A stretch of 64,000 nucleotides of DNA from Diadophis punctatus similis (GCA_023053685.1 JALIGW010000005.1:19908001-19972000); one strand, 5' to 3'; positions 52,642 through 63,870 are shown, counted from the first letter of the stretch. The notes: generated by a model not told the origin, from the sequence alone. Made by a program: numbers and translations.

Positions 52642-55452
52642 TATTGTTGGGTAATGTATGTATATGTAACTTGTATGAATGGAAGGTACTTTGAAGGTAG
52701 ATCAGGCCCTATAGTGGGAGGCAGAGATTGCAAAGAAATGTGAAACTGGCTGAATTGTTGGAGGCACTGGATACAGATTACTGCTAGTAAATACCAGGTT
52801 CATGCAGGGTAAGAATGATTTATTATTTACTAGGATATAGTGGTTGAAGAATGCACTGGGATGTTTTATTGAGGCCAAGCTGAGCAATAGTCCTTTCAGG
52901 ACAGGGTGTCCTGTCCTGAAATCTGCTGTCCTAGGGTTTAGGTCTTATAGCAACCTCAAAGCTAAATTCAGGTAGGAGGAGACTGCTGCAGTGACTGTTA
53001 TGGAAGTATCTATGAGCTGCAGGCAGGCATCATTTCAGGGATGGAGATGGAGTCTCTGAGACTTTTGGCTTGAGGATGTCCTGACTTTAATTTCTATGAC
53101 TGAGAAAAAAGTCCAGACAGGACCTTGTAATTTTATGGCTTTCATGGTAACCATGAGCTAGCTTTAATTATTGATGTCAAGCACATGTAAGATCTGCAGA
53201 AGATTTCTGCTTCATAGCAGAAGAAAAATAAACATATTCCAAACCTTTCTGCCAAGGTGGGCTGAATTGACATACTGTACATTGATACCTACACCACAGC
53301 TGTTTCTGTCCTAAAATTGGAAAGATCGGGGAAAAGCAGGGGGAATTGTCCCTACAAATCAAATGATATTCCTTAAGGAAAGGGAATGTTTTCATTCGTC
53401 TTATCATCAGGAAGCAATTGTTTCAAGGCTTGCCAAGACCCTCATACAACAATGGAAGGCAAGATACATTTAATGAGAGAAGTGCTGAACTGCCAGGAAC
53501 AAAAATGATGCACTGTCTGATATTGATTTTTCTTTCTTTTTTCCTGAATTTTCATCAAATGTTATGTCTCCCATTCCATCCTGAAACTCTATAAAGGGCA
53601 GACAATTAAATTCAAGCCACAGAAATCGCTAAGAATATAAGACTGCCTCCCAATATTCACATAGCAATCTAACAAAGAGAACTAACTGATGGTGATCCGG
53701 CCGGCCAATAGTGACTGGTGGCATTTGACAGTTCAACATAGAAAGCCTACACTAAGATACATACAGGAACATATTTCCCCTCCAGATTTGTCACGTAGTG
53801 AATATTGTCAGTTGTATGTCTATGCAGGGTGATGCACCCCTATCTAATATTATGGTACATTCCAATACAAGCAGAACATGTGATATGATGTGTACGCATG
53901 TCTACATTCCTAATCCACCATTAATTTTCTTCTGCCTTGGCTCTTGACCTGAACGGTCGTGTTTCTTAGCAAAGATGTAATTATTCAGGATTTATTGTTT
54001 TTGTACTGAAATAAATATTTTCTATTAGACTTTAATCTCGGTTTTATTTCTAAATGTCTGAATTCCAAGTAAAGATCCAAACGTCGCCTCTATGAGATTT
54101 TATTCTCATTCTAACATGGTAGCAATCGGACGGCTCGAAGTTTATCTTCAACTTAACAAGATTTGCCCCGCCCTATATTATTACTGAGGGAAGGTCTGTT
54201 GAAGGTTCATATCCAAGAAGAGAAAAGGAAGACTGATGCCCAATGACAAGTCCCAGCTTAATACAGAACTGTGGGGTTCTTGAAGCCTTCATAAAGACAA
54301 GCAGATTGGGAGCATTCCTGCTCTTAGGAGGCAGAGCATTTTGGGGAGGGAGGCTCCATTGAGAAGATTGAAGAAAGTTTAAGGTTTTCATTTCTCTTAT
54401 AACCAATAACAATAAAGTAGTGTTTCTAGACTCCCTGAGATGTCTGTCTCTTAATTTAGCCTTAATTTAGCCTTAAAAGGGCTGGCATCAATTTTAAAAA
54501 GCCTGTTCAAGCTTCTCTATGTCCCATGTTATACTACAGTAAATAAAATCTAAGAGGGATTATTTTGATTATTTCTTAAACTTCTTTCAATCCCTGAATT
54601 GTATAATCTCTTCTCCGAGTTCCTCCTTAATAGCCTTTTTATCTTCCCCAAGTCAGTTCTAAATCCCTTTATAATTAGCTGATTTGGATACAACTTTGTT
54701 TTTTTAATATTTCAGTTGATTGTAAACTGTCATGAGTGCTTTATTGATGTGGGTGGTCTATAAATAATTGCATATTCTCAATCAAAAAGCAGATTCTCTA
54801 CTACTGGGCTATGGCCCCAAGAAGAATAATCCAAATATGTATGTGTTTGCAAGTCTTTCCTCAGGTATATAGAACCTGACAAATTCTGTTCCCCAATCTA
54901 AGTTCCCTGTCATTCCTTATTTCTTTATCTGCTACTAGATTTCCGAGTTCAAATATCAAACTCACAGAGAGACGTGTAACTTACCCTTGGGGTATGTTAC
55001 ATAAACTGAGACATTTTAAATTATATATGTTTTTACATCAGGCTGACTTGTTTTGTACGATAATAGAAGTGCTGCTGTTGAGAATTGTACAGTAAAATCC
55101 AAACCTGGGGAAAGCTATATTCTTTTCTAGCACCTTCATTGTGTAACACAGTGAGATTTCTAATTCCTATTAATGCTTCGTTTATTATAAAGAGACTAGT
55201 TGAAGGTTTCTCCCCTACCTTTATAATTTATATGCTTTTCTGACAAGCTCAAAATAAAGTTATCAGTTTTACCTACATTAGAGTAATTTCATCAACACTG
55301 AATGTGCAGCGAGTTCTAGTAGCTGGATTTAAATATACAATATGGTGTGAAAGGCCAATTAGATAATTACCAGCGACCCCATTTCTGCAGCTTCCTTGTC
55401 AGTGGCATACCCAGAGAATCAAAAAATTCATAATGACACCAGCATTGGTCAA
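52642..55452. other. Intron sequence, no feature recognised
   Basis: The longest stretch of the window without an identifiable element. No exon-like frame, microsatellite or terminal repeat was seen. A candidate for unique intronic DNA. Confidence 0.4.
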
Positions 55453-55770
55453 TCAGCTGGCAGTTTTTGGAAATAAACAGAACATCCAGATCACACTAGA
55501 ATCATATGGCACACTTCTCTGTAGTGATTGATGGAAGTTCTTCCTGTAGTTGGTGGCATCTGAATTTGAGGCAGGACATCGGACACTGCCCTTAACAGTG
55601 TAACATGTCACATGTCTATGGCAAGAAAAACAGCACTGTCCTTTTCTGGATGCATACCAAGGACATGCTGTGTGAGCAGCAAAATTTGGAAAAATGAGAG
55701 TGCTTCTCAGATCCAGGTTAGAAGAAAAAATGATAAAAGTGGCTGTGTGAATGAGCTCTATATATTGCAT
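55453..55770 (-). other. 105-codon Cys-rich open frame, unidentified
   Basis: Contains CPWYASRKGQCCFSCHRHVT followed by CYTVKGSVRCPASNSDATNY. The C-x2-C/H spacing and the YRKNFH ending faintly recall Cys-rich transposase tails (for example piggyBac), but I cannot confirm this. It may be transposon debris or chance. Confidence 0.25.
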
Positions 55771-55989
55771 TTTATTTTAATGCAAAAGACTTTGGTACAG
55801 GGTTTATTTAGTTGTTTCTACATACTATCTTAGCATTTCAGCCAATATCTCAACTGTACATCACGACTAATAGCTAAAGGTGCTTTTTTTAAATGACTGT
55901 GGTTTCCACTTAGGTATGTCTTGCACTCCTCCAATTACTCCTCCTTCCAATGAGAAATGGGAATCATACGAGAAGCAGGTCTCATGCTG

Positions 55990-56760
55990 GCATTTGATCT
56001 ACAACATTATTTTCCATATATATTTACGATGGAGGAGGAGGCTAATAACAAACTGGCATTCCTGGATGTGCAAATCAGCCGTAACCCAGATGGGAGCATT
56101 GACACAGAGGTATACCGAAAGACCACAAGCACAGATTGCATATTGCACAACGAGACCAATCACTCTAATGCACACAAAGTCAGCTGCATTTGGACATTGT
56201 TTGGCAGGATAGATACCCACTGCAGCACACGGGCGGTCATTATGTAGGAGAAGCATGCAAAACGACTAGGAACTAGGATGCATGAACACAAACTAGTGGT
56301 CTGTCACAAGGAACAGCGCTCCCAGATTTGGATGCATATGGAGGAGCATGGTCATGAGTTCAACTTCCAGGAGACCAAAGTCGTTGCCCACAATGAAACA
56401 AAAGGAGGACTCCTCTTGAAAGAAGCCTGGTTCTCTAACAACAACTCTCTCAATAGACACATTGACATACTACCGGCATACCAGGCATTAAGACAACGGG
56501 AAGGACTTAAGGGGGACCGATCACTATGTGTGAATGGACATATGGGGCAAATTACCCCATTTAGGCATAGAGATTGCCCCAATGAAGGTGTGACAACCCC
56601 TAACTGCGCGCAAGGAAGCACAGTAGAGGAGCAGCAGAACGAGAGAGACGGGGGTGGGGTGGGGTGGGGTGGGGTTGAAGAAGAACAATGCAGACCCATC
56701 ACAAGATCATGGGCAAAACAGATGAATTTAGAGGAGGCAGTGTGTGCCTAAAAGGGAGAG
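55990..56760 (+). pseudogene. Penelope-like retroelement, 3' part (RT end + GIY-YIG remnant)
   Basis: The frame begins at YIFTMEEEANNKLAFLDVQI followed by SRNPDGSIDTEVYRK, a conserved C-terminal reverse-transcriptase block of Penelope-like elements. After HKVSCIWTLFGRIDTHCST there is a jump and an in-frame TAG (56245-56247), then KRLGTRMHEHKLVV, HEFNFQETKVVAHNETKGG and NNSLNRHIDILPAYQALR, the downstream half of the GIY-YIG endonuclease. The linker and GIY...YIG core between them are missing. A GGGGT pentamer run follows at 56648. Dead copy. Confidence 0.82.
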
Positions 56761-57262
<502 letters not shown>

Positions 57263-57599
57263 ATGTATAAGATTCATTACCTATCATTTTAAGAAAGAAC
57301 AGTAGCATAAAACAAGATTGGGTGCTTAATACTTTGCCAACATCAGTCAGTACTGAGACTTGAACAGATTCTTAATTTTTAAATAAATTTTAAATGACGT
57401 TTACAACTGAAACATTCCTACTTTTTTCCTATTATTTAAAGTCTTAAAGTAAGGTCATCCTAATCCTTTCATGTTTTTCTCAGATGAAGACTAATACCTT
57501 GGAGTTTGCAGCTTCTCTTCCTTGCCGTGAGAAATATGCAATGGTTTTTTAATCAATTAGCAGCCAAAAAAGACTTGATAGCAACTCACCTGCCACTAA

Positions 57600-57843
57600 A
57601 GGAGCTGAGGTGGCGCAGTTGTTAAAAGCAGCACTGCAACCTACTTCAGCTGACTGCTAGTTCAGCAGTTCAGCTGTTCAAATCTCACCTGCTCAAGGTT
57701 GACTCAGCCTTCCATCCTTCTGAGGTTGGTAAAATTAGGACCCAGATTGTTGGGGGCAATATGCTGAACTCTGTAAACCGCTTAGAGGGGCTGTAAAGCA
57801 CTATGAAGCGGTATATAAGTCTAAGTGCTATTGCTATTGCTAA
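57600..57843 (+). repeat. tRNA-derived SINE, full length
   Basis: Clearest copy: head gagctgaggtggcgcagttg with an A box, gttcaaatctcacctgctca B-box region, tggggggcaatatgctg-like middle, ctgtaaaccgcttagagg, and tail gtgctattgctattgct. Confidence 0.93.
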
Positions 57844-58371
57844 AACCTGAATCTTTTCCTGAACCTTGTGGATGAATCTGGGAATTTGAAATGAAAAATG
57901 AAGTTGATCTGGTCAATCCACATACCTAATAGCTCAAACTGTTATGTTTCTGGATGAGAAGGTAGAAAAAGAAGTTCCAATAAAGCTCATCATGAAATAA
58001 GATGAAAATAGGCACCTAAATGCTCATGTGAAAAGAAAACGCACTTCAGTTTTGCAGTCACCCAGGCTCCTCCATGCTGTATCGCTAATGCACACTTCAT
58101 TTCATAACTGCTCCGGTGGGAAACCTACTGAGGATGAACAAGTAATTCCGTTTCCAGGATACAAATAGTTAATAGAATAGAAAGCTTCCAGGCTATATCA
58201 ACCCTGTGATAAAAGAAATTACATATTTTTGGCTTGGAAATGAAATGTGGCTTAGTCCCGTGTATTCAAGCCATTGAATAATCATAACAAGGCTCTTGAT
58301 CAAGGACAGGAAATGTGTATTTCCTGGTGGGTTACCTCACTAGTGGGTTAACACTTCCATTAGTATCTGGC
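57844..58371. other. Intron sequence, no feature recognised
   Basis: Nothing recognised between the SINE and the copia insertion. Confidence 0.5.
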
Positions 58372-58376
58372 AAGCC

Positions 58377-58641
58377 TGTTGGAATATTCATGACTGGGAG
58401 AGCCATGTGATTGAGTCAGCCAATCAGGCTGAAGTGTTAATTGAGCATGTCCAAAAAACTTAGCAAGAAGAAGGGTGTGGTTTACTCTGTCCACCATTAT
58501 ACTCCAGTATGAAAACATCTCAACATGTGATGAAACAAAGTGTGGTATTGTAAATGTTTTATTCTACTTATAAAGAAGTTATTTGAATCAGCAAAATGCA
58601 GTTATCTTTTGAAGCTTCTGATTTATTGCGTAACTCTGACA
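58377..58641 (+). repeat. Copia 5' LTR, 265 bp
   Basis: TGTTGGAATATTCATGACTG at the start and TAACTCTGACA at the end. The first and last dinucleotides are TG and CA. A TATA-like cttataaag lies at 58567-58575 and may be the promoter core, transcribing into the gag-pol frame. Identical by eye to 62726-62990. Confidence 0.97.
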
Positions 58642-58655
58642 GGTTATGGGCCCAG
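58642..58655 (+). promoter_or_regulatory. Primer-binding site for a half initiator tRNA-Met
   Basis: GGTTATGGGCCCAG directly follows the 5' LTR. It is complementary to CTGGGCCCATAACC, the anticodon arm (not the 3' end) of vertebrate initiator tRNA-Met. This is the priming mode of Drosophila copia and yeast Ty5, where a cleaved half-tRNA is used. Confidence 0.88.
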
Positions 58656-58758
58656 GAATCGCTCAAGAAGTAAAGTTAAAAACTGCATTGTAATTTAAAG
58701 CTGATAAGAAGCTGTCTGTGTTGTTAAAGGAACAGGCAGAGAAGAAAAATAAAGCAGG

Positions 58759-61700
58759 ATGGCTGCTGCTATGGAATTTAAAGACAGTCCAATACCCAAA
58801 TTGGGAAAAAAAAATTATTTAATTTGGGCTGCAAAAATGGAATGTTTTTTGAAAGCAAAAGAATTATGGGACATCGTAGCAGACCCCCCACAAGTGCTTG
58901 GAGCAGCAGATCAAAAGGCTCATGACAAAGCTATGGCTTATCTTCTTTTAAGTCTGGGGGATGATCAATTCTTAAATGTAGCTGAATTAAAGTCTGCAAA
59001 AGAAATATGGCAGAAATTGAAAGCAGTACATGTCAATGTTTCTGCGTGTAATGTGGTCCAACTTTCAAGAAAGCTTTTCAGAATGAGTTTGCAGACAGAA
59101 GATTCTATGGAAGATCATTTAATGAAAATGCAGTCTAATTTTCTAGAATTGGAGCAACGTGGAGTAAAGTTTCCAGAGTCCCAAAAGGTTTTATTAGTGT
59201 TAAATAGTTTGGATCAGAGCTGTGAGACTGTATCAGCTATTTTTGAAAGTAAGCCAGAAGCAGATTTGAATTTGGAGGCTTTGAAATCGTGTTTATTGAA
59301 TAAATATGAGAAAAGGCTTTTCAGCCATGCTGATGGAAAATTCCACAGGCGGGGGCTCAACAAGGAGTACAGTGGAAACTTACAGCAAGTCTCCAGCAAA
59401 ATTTTCCACAGGCTGCCTATCTCTAGCAACAGCCGAGGTGTCTGCAGACAAGAGGAGAGCAGAGGCAGGAGAGATCAAGTTACACAGCCACAATTCTGCA
59501 AGCAAGATAAGAAAGCATGTTTCATTTGTGGAGAAACCAATCATCTGCAGAAAAGCTGTGCACAGAGAAGAAGTATGCAAGACAAGAGACATTATTTGCA
59601 AGGACAGATTGCAGTTGCAAAAGTTTGTTATAATAACAATAGAGACAAATGGTTGATTGACAGTGGGGCTAGTCAAACAATTGTTAATAATTCTGACTTA
59701 TTTTCCAGATTTTTCCCAGGAAACCATGAAGAAGTGGCCTTAGCCAATGGTCAAAAGGCTAAAATCTTTGGAAGAGGTGATGTGCAAATTTCATATTTGG
59801 AATCCAGGTTTACTGATGTGTTATGTGTACCTGAAATGGAACATAATTTGTTAAGTGTGTCTAGTTTAGACAAGCAAGGTTATGAAACCACATTTGTTAA
59901 TGGGAAATGTATCATCCAAAGAAATGGGAATGTTTGTGCACAGGGCATAAAAGAGGATAATCTTTATGTATTGCAGGGACAAAAGGTGCCACATTGTTCC
60001 CAGATATTTAAAAATGTAGCAGAACACAATTCGTGTGTTCATCTTCTGCACAGACGACTTGGTCATGCTAATTTTAAGGTTGTTCAACAAATGAAAGAAT
60101 TTGCAGAAGGATTAGATTTGAAGGGATGTAAGGCATATTTGGATTGTGCAGTATGCAAAGCATCGAAATCCAAAGCATTCCCAGTTAGCAAGTTTAGCAC
60201 AAGACAAACCACAAGAGCTCTAGAACTGGTGCATGCTGATTTAATTGGGCCTATGCAAGCCAGTTTGGGAGGAGCAAAGTATGCGCTGGTCATTGTGGAT
60301 GACTACAGCAGGTTTGGGTTTTGCTACTTACTTAAGAGTAAAACAGAGGTGCTACAGCAATTTAAGCAATGGTTAAGTTTTGTAGAGAGAAGGTACAAAC
60401 AACAGGTATGTCAGTTGCAAACTGACAGAGGTTCTGAATTTATGTCAACAAATTTTCAACAATGGTTGAGACAATTGGGAATAAGACACAGGCGCACAAA
60501 TCCTTACACACCGGGAGAGAACGGAGTTGCTGAAAAGAGGAATGGTGTTTTGCAAACAATGAAAGACTCATTACTGGAGGATTCTGGTATGAGCAGGTCA
60601 TATTGGGGTGAAGCCATACTGACTGCCAATTATTTAGTTAATAGGCTGTGGAGTTCATCCATCAATAATACTCCATATGCAATGCTATATGGGAGAAAGC
60701 CTTCTCTAGCACATTTAAAAATATTTGGAAGTACTGCATGGGTACATATTCCAAAGGCAATCAGAAGAAAGGGACAACAAAAGGCTAGAAAGCTCAGATT
60801 TGTGGGCTATGAGCCAGGCTCAAAAGGGTATCGCTTTAGTGATGGAAGTAAAAGGATAGTGATTTCAAGGTCTGCTAGTTTTGCAGAACAAAATTGGAAC
60901 AGAATTGATGCAAATTCTGAAAATGTCTCACTTAGTGACGGTGATCCACTTAGCGACGGTGATCCACTTAGTGACAATAACTCATTTAATGATGGTGAAT
61001 CATTTATTGAAGGTGTCAATGTTCAGGGAGGAGAGTCTGAACAAGATATGAAGCCGGAAAAGCTTGAAACACAAGTACAGGCAATGCCACGTAGGTCAGA
61101 GCGTAGGAACAGAGGGGTTCCGCCAGACAGGTATTCTGCCAGTAAAGTTAAAGTGTATAATGTGTCGTATGAGCCAAGAAACTATAAGGAAGTATTGGCA
61201 TTACCAAAAGTTGAACAAGAAAAGTGGAAGGAAGCCATGGATAAAGAGATGAAATCCATGGGCGATCATGAAGTGTTCACATCTGTGACTTTGCCACAGG
61301 GTACCAAGGCTGTAGGATGTAAGTGGGTATATAAGAAAAAGGTATTACCCAATAATGAAGTACAGTATAAGGCAAGGTTGGTGGCACAAGGTTTTTCTCA
61401 ATTAAAGAATGTGCACTATGATGAGGTGTTCGCGCCAACTGTAAAAGCTGAGAGCATAAGACTAGCACTGGCATTAGCATCAGCATACAGGCATAGAATT
61501 TGGCATTTTGATATAACCACTGCATTCCTCAATGCTGAATTAGAGGAAGAAATTTATATGGTTCAAGCGCCAGGGTATGAAAATAAAAAGCCTAACATGG
61601 TGTATAAATTGAACAAGGCCATTTATGGGCTGAAGCAGTCAGCCAGAAATTGGAATATCTGTTTAGATACTGCATTGAAAGGTCTTGGGTTCAAGAGTTG

Positions 61701-62742
61701 CAAAGCTGATGGTTGCATATACACTGGAAAGTTACAAGGTGGGAATTGTCTACTATTAGCATTTGTGGATGATCTTTGTTTCATTGCAAAGGATGCATCA
61801 CAAGTTAAAGAATTTGCTAATAAGTTAGAAAAGAAATTTGAATTAAAGAATTTGGGAGAAATAAAGAATTATCTCGGTGTAGAAATACAAAAAACTGAAA
61901 AAGGTGGTTATATTCTCAGTCAAAGGAGAAAAATTGAACAATTATTAGAGAACATGAAAGATTGTAATATTGCTCCTACACCTATGAGCACAGATTTTTA
62001 CAATAGTTTGGGTGAGGACAAAAGTGAAGCCTGTGATCAGGAGATATATCACTCTGTAATAGGGAGTCTGTTATATCTGTCACAGTGGTCCAGACCAGAC
62101 ATAGCTTGTGCAGTGAGCATTCTAAGTCGCTTTACTGCTACACCTACAAAGTTGCATTGGATGGGTGTGAAAAGAATTCTCAGGTATTTGAAGGGAACTG
62201 TGAATTTGGGTCTTCAAATAAAGGTCACTGAAGAATTAAAATTGAAATGTTATGTTGATAGTGATTATGCAAATGATGTAAAAACCAGAAAGTCTAATTC
62301 TGGAATTGTAATAATGTTTGGAGGGGCTTTAATTGGTTGGAAGTCCAGAAAACAAACAACGGTTGCTATTTCAACTGCGGAAGCAGAGTTTATTGCATTG
62401 TCTGAGTTATGTTCTGAAGTAGTTTGGTATGTACAGTTGTTACAAGATTTAAATGTAAATGTAAATGAAGCTGTAACTGTTTATGAAGATAATGCTGCTT
62501 GTATAAAAATGGCAACAGGTGACAGAGTGAAGAACAGAAGTAAACATGTGGACATTAAGTATTGTAATGTCAGGGAAGCTGTAAAAGAAAAATTGATAAG
62601 TTTACATCATTGTTCTTCAGAGGATAATTTAGCAGACATGATGACCAAACCATTGGGTGGTGTCCATTATAGGAAATGTTTAAATCCAATAGGTTTGATG
62701 TCTCTCCCAGTAATGAAGGGAGGAGTGTTGGAATATTCATGA
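58759..62742 (+). CDS. Copia gag-pol polyprotein, 1327 residues, intact
   Basis: One unbroken frame starting at gcaggATGg. Domains in order: gag (UBN2/DUF4219-like) about 1-200, with a CX2CX4HX4C zinc knuckle at 254-267; aspartic protease with DSGA at 301-304; integrase zinc finger H431, H436, C463, C466; integrase core D494, D556, E592 (35 residues between the last two); an acidic linker with LSDGDP repeats at 725-742; reverse transcriptase with D918 in FDITTAFLN and the active site FVDD at 1002-1005; RNase H with D1167, E1208 and D1244 as likely acidic residues. Length is close to Drosophila copia (about 1400). The product would make particles, cDNA and insertion machinery. No catalytic residue is missing. 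The stop falls inside the 3' LTR. Confidence 0.97.
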   Translation: MAAAMEFKDSPIPKLGKKNYLIWAAKMECFLKAKELWDIVADPPQVLGAADQKAHDKAMAYLLLSLGDDQFLNVAELKSAKEIWQKLKAVHVNVSACNVVQLSRKLFRMSLQTEDSMEDHLMKMQSNFLELEQRGVKFPESQKVLLVLNSLDQSCETVSAIFESKPEADLNLEALKSCLLNKYEKRLFSHADGKFHRRGLNKEYSGNLQQVSSKIFHRLPISSNSRGVCRQEESRGRRDQVTQPQFCKQDKKACFICGETNHLQKSCAQRRSMQDKRHYLQGQIAVAKVCYNNNRDKWLIDSGASQTIVNNSDLFSRFFPGNHEEVALANGQKAKIFGRGDVQISYLESRFTDVLCVPEMEHNLLSVSSLDKQGYETTFVNGKCIIQRNGNVCAQGIKEDNLYVLQGQKVPHCSQIFKNVAEHNSCVHLLHRRLGHANFKVVQQMKEFAEGLDLKGCKAYLDCAVCKASKSKAFPVSKFSTRQTTRALELVHADLIGPMQASLGGAKYALVIVDDYSRFGFCYLLKSKTEVLQQFKQWLSFVERRYKQQVCQLQTDRGSEFMSTNFQQWLRQLGIRHRRTNPYTPGENGVAEKRNGVLQTMKDSLLEDSGMSRSYWGEAILTANYLVNRLWSSSINNTPYAMLYGRKPSLAHLKIFGSTAWVHIPKAIRRKGQQKARKLRFVGYEPGSKGYRFSDGSKRIVISRSASFAEQNWNRIDANSENVSLSDGDPLSDGDPLSDNNSFNDGESFIEGVNVQGGESEQDMKPEKLETQVQAMPRRSERRNRGVPPDRYSASKVKVYNVSYEPRNYKEVLALPKVEQEKWKEAMDKEMKSMGDHEVFTSVTLPQGTKAVGCKWVYKKKVLPNNEVQYKARLVAQGFSQLKNVHYDEVFAPTVKAESIRLALALASAYRHRIWHFDITTAFLNAELEEEIYMVQAPGYENKKPNMVYKLNKAIYGLKQSARNWNICLDTALKGLGFKSCKADGCIYTGKLQGGNCLLLAFVDDLCFIAKDASQVKEFANKLEKKFELKNLGEIKNYLGVEIQKTEKGGYILSQRRKIEQLLENMKDCNIAPTPMSTDFYNSLGEDKSEACDQEIYHSVIGSLLYLSQWSRPDIACAVSILSRFTATPTKLHWMGVKRILRYLKGTVNLGLQIKVTEELKLKCYVDSDYANDVKTRKSNSGIVIMFGGALIGWKSRKQTTVAISTAEAEFIALSELCSEVVWYVQLLQDLNVNVNEAVTVYEDNAACIKMATGDRVKNRSKHVDIKYCNVREAVKEKLISLHHCSSEDNLADMMTKPLGGVHYRKCLNPIGLMSLPVMKGGVLEYS
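62715..62725 (+). promoter_or_regulatory. Polypurine tract of the copia element
   Basis: gaagggaggag immediately precedes the 3' LTR and would prime plus-strand DNA synthesis. It is also translated, since the gag-pol frame runs through it. Confidence 0.9.
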
Positions 62743-62990
62743 CTGGGAGAGCCATGTGATTGAGTCAGCCAATCAGGCTGAAGTGTTAATTGAGCATGTC
62801 CAAAAAACTTAGCAAGAAGAAGGGTGTGGTTTACTCTGTCCACCATTATACTCCAGTATGAAAACATCTCAACATGTGATGAAACAAAGTGTGGTATTGT
62901 AAATGTTTTATTCTACTTATAAAGAAGTTATTTGAATCAGCAAAATGCAGTTATCTTTTGAAGCTTCTGATTTATTGCGTAACTCTGACA
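62726..62990 (+). repeat. Copia 3' LTR, 265 bp
   Basis: Same length as, and by eye identical to, the 5' LTR. The last 17 nt of the gag-pol frame (through the TGA at 62740-62742) lie inside it. Confidence 0.97.
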
Positions 62991-62995
62991 AAGCC

Positions 62996-63870
62996 TGCTC
63001 TCTAATTAAAATAAATTAATAGGAAATTGGTACGTTGCATTTGCAATATCCTCCAATATCCTATCTTCAGCAGTCACAGAGGTAGCCTCTGTGGAAGAAC
63101 ATCCATAACATGCTCTATCATAAAGGGTCCCTGGCCGTCTCTATCCCCATCCCCATTCCCAATTCCATTGCCTTTACTGAGTTTTCACATTTCCCTTCCT
63201 TGCTAAACTGTAGCTTCCTGAAAGGATGCATGCAAAAGATACAATTTTAGGCATAGCAACGGAAATGTCATTTAGACAATACAACTAGACTTACCCATGA
63301 TCTGACTCAGTATAAAGCAGCTTATTACTTTTCTATGTTGCTTTCTCCTTAAGACTGAATTTGAATGGGTGACCTAAGACAGCATTAAAAAGTTTTTGCT
63401 TGCCCTTCTCCAGAGAAAACCAGTCCTTTGCGAAACATGCCCAGAGTAAGGCCAACCAATCAAAAAACATTTTAAAATAAAAAATGTTCTACCTCCTGCA
63501 GCTTTTCATAAAATAAAATAAAAACCTACTTTAAAACTGTTCCTCGTAGAAAGCCTTCATTTTTGCCCCCTCTGTCCTTGGGTGGTTTTTTTTAACTGAT
63601 TGGCAAATATAATAGACCTTGTTTCAGTCATTTTCTAAAAAAAAATCTCAAGCTGGTTGAAAACCTCACTGGCATGCCTCCTCTCTTCTTCCAAACTTTT
63701 CCAGCATATAAAAAGCTCCATATGAAAAGGATTGAATTGTATTTAAATACAGTTTTCCTCTGTAATAGCAGCCCTTAACTCATTTCAGTCTCATCACATG
63801 CTAAATCTACTCCACTTTATTACCTGCTTTCAATGGGCAGTTAAGAGAAAGGAGGAGAGGGAGGGTGGGA
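62996..63870. other. Intron sequence, no feature recognised
   Basis: Nothing recognised between the copia insertion and the terminal microsatellite. Confidence 0.5.

Larger units (their letters stand above)
58372..62995 (+). mobile_element. Complete Ty1/copia LTR retrotransposon with TSD
   Basis: The element proper is 58377-62990 (4614 bp), flanked by the 5-bp duplication aagcc (58372-58376 and 62991-62995). Order: 5' LTR, primer-binding site, 117-nt leader, gag-pol frame, polypurine tract, 3' LTR. Copia order (integrase before reverse transcriptase) is explicit. LTRs start TG and end CA. By eye all 265 LTR positions agree, so insertion is recent. It lies on the plus strand, antisense to the STK32C-like gene, within its long intron. 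Copia elements are scarce in amniote genomes relative to other LTR groups. Confidence 0.97.

Noticed and set aside
57600..57670. Possible tRNA gene (A/B box-like sequence)
   Set aside because: Head of a SINE with the family's body and tail; no cloverleaf with proper acceptor stem.
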